Of a stretch of DNA of 6,137 nt, positions 5,648-6,137 are shown piece after piece. Each line of letters opens with the position of its first letter. The stretch's first letter is position 1. The notes beneath the pieces are model-generated. The model was not told the origin of the DNA. It made no database searches and worked only from the letters and a program-made list of their open reading frames with translations. This DNA is from Christensenellaceae bacterium (GTDB lineage: Bacteria > Bacillota > Clostridia > Christensenellales > SZUA-584), in contig JAAXZP010000352.1 of NCBI GenBank assembly GCA_012719815.1, positions 1-6,137 of the forward strand, written 5' to 3'. The translations under genes were made by a program, and so were the position numbers.

Positions 5648-5692
5648 GTCATTTGGAGAAAATAGTATATAATTTTTCTGGGGAGGAAGTTC

Positions 5693-6137
5693 ATGAAGAA
5701 GCTACTATTGATGGTATTGATATCGGTAATGGCGCTGGCGCTGGTCCTGTCGGGCTGCGGCACCAAAGCGCCCCAAGAGACGCCGGCACAGCCTTCCACG
5801 GAAGCTCCGGCTGCCTCTGAGCCTGCGGAAGAGCCGGCTGCGGGAGGCGCGGCTGTCAAGACCGGCCTTGGCTCTGTGATCAGCATCGCGAAGTCCACCA
5901 GCGCAACGGCGGACGCGGAAGCTCTCGCTCAGGCGGACATTGTCTCCGCGGCGGTGACGCTGGACGCTGACGGCAAGATATTGAACGTCAAGATCGATTC
6001 GACTCAGTCCAAGGTCAACTTCGACGCCAAAGGTCAGCTGACCACGGATATCAATACGGAAATCAAGACCAAGAAAGAACTGGGCGACGAATACGGCATG
6101 AAGAAGGCGTCCGGCATCAGCAAGGAATGGTATGAGC
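5693..6137 (+). CDS. pplA: PplA-like surface lipoprotein of extracellular electron transfer, 5' part only
   Basis: The plus strand encodes 148 residues from the ATG at 5693 and runs off the right edge with no stop. GGGGAGG lies 6 nt before the start. Residues 1-21 form a lipoprotein signal peptide (MKKLLLM, then a hydrophobic core) ending in lipobox LSGC, with lipidated Cys22. A Pro/Glu/Ala-rich linker at about 24-55 would space the domain from the membrane. From about 56 a globular domain follows, with AAVTLDADGKILNVKID (86-102) and then IKTKKELGDEYGMKKASGISKEWYE. I recognise this as the repeated domain of PplA-type lipoproteins, which are flavinylated by FmnB and pass electrons outward in Listeria. 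The identification is from memory, without a search. No flavinylation motif (S/T-G-A-S/T) occurs in the visible part; it would lie further on. It is divergent from the dmkA-ndh2-dmkB operon, which supports the assignment. Confidence 0.75.
   Translation, partial: MKKLLLMVLISVMALALVLSGCGTKAPQETPAQPSTEAPAASEPAEEPAAGGAAVKTGLGSVISIAKSTSATADAEALAQADIVSAAVTLDADGKILNVKIDSTQSKVNFDAKGQLTTDINTEIKTKKELGDEYGMKKASGISKEWYE

Larger units (their letters stand above)
5374..5692. other. Divergent intergenic region between the operon and the lipoprotein gene
   Basis: These 319 bp are much richer in A and T than the flanking genes. They hold two divergent promoters (5428-5456 minus, 5584-5612 plus), Fur-like sites over both -10 elements, a leader hairpin (5629-5647), an isolated 8-bp palindrome TTGATCAA (5475-5482), and the lipoprotein ribosome binding site. 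No small gene is supported here. Confidence 0.8.

Noticed and set aside
5572..5898. Plus-strand frame at 5572-5820 and minus-strand frame at 5581-5898
   Set aside because: They overlap the promoter and start of the lipoprotein gene in other frames. The lipoprotein frame has a strong ribosome binding site, signal peptide and lipobox.

Overview
The window looks like a chromosomal segment of a Gram-positive, Clostridia-like (Bacillota) bacterium. The support is strong AAGGAGG-type ribosome binding sites, a GTG start, a lipoprotein with a short Lys-Lys signal peptide, and moderately GC-rich genes between AT-rich intergenic regions. Genus cannot be fixed from the sequence. No rRNA, tRNA, CRISPR array, insertion sequence or integrase was seen.

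Layout. Positions 1-263 (minus) hold the 5' part of a membrane-anchored metallophosphoesterase gene. Positions 371-583 (minus) encode a 70-residue cold shock protein with a long, apparently folded leader (about 584-709) and a terminator at 309-339. Positions 911-1420 (plus) encode a non-haem ferritin with all six ferroxidase ligands. It has an extended -10 promoter, a palindromic Fur-like site, and a strong terminator at 1445-1474. Positions 1486-5373 (minus) are a three-gene operon read in the order UbiA-family prenyltransferase, type II NADH dehydrogenase with a DoxX-like membrane tail, and long-chain polyprenyl diphosphate synthase. A 319-bp divergent intergenic region (5374-5692) separates this operon from a plus-strand lipoprotein gene (5693 to beyond the window end) that resembles PplA.

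How the genes fit together. The synthase makes a polyprenyl tail, the UbiA enzyme attaches it to a naphthoate head to give (demethyl)menaquinone, and the NADH dehydrogenase reduces that quinone. The PplA-like surface lipoprotein would carry electrons outward. This gene set matches the flavin-based extracellular electron transfer locus described in Listeria and other Gram-positives (dmkA, ndh2, dmkB, pplA). The remaining partners (eetA/eetB, fmnB, flavin transporter) are not in the window. The neighbouring ferritin and Fur-like sites at three promoters suggest, but do not prove, a link to iron.

Most notable oddity: the NADH dehydrogenase gene has a well-placed start and ribosome binding site at 4416, but an in-frame TAG at codon 31 (4324-4326) cuts it inside the FAD-binding fold. 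The frame is open for 611 codons after it. It is either a sequence error, a recent nonsense mutation, or a read-through site.
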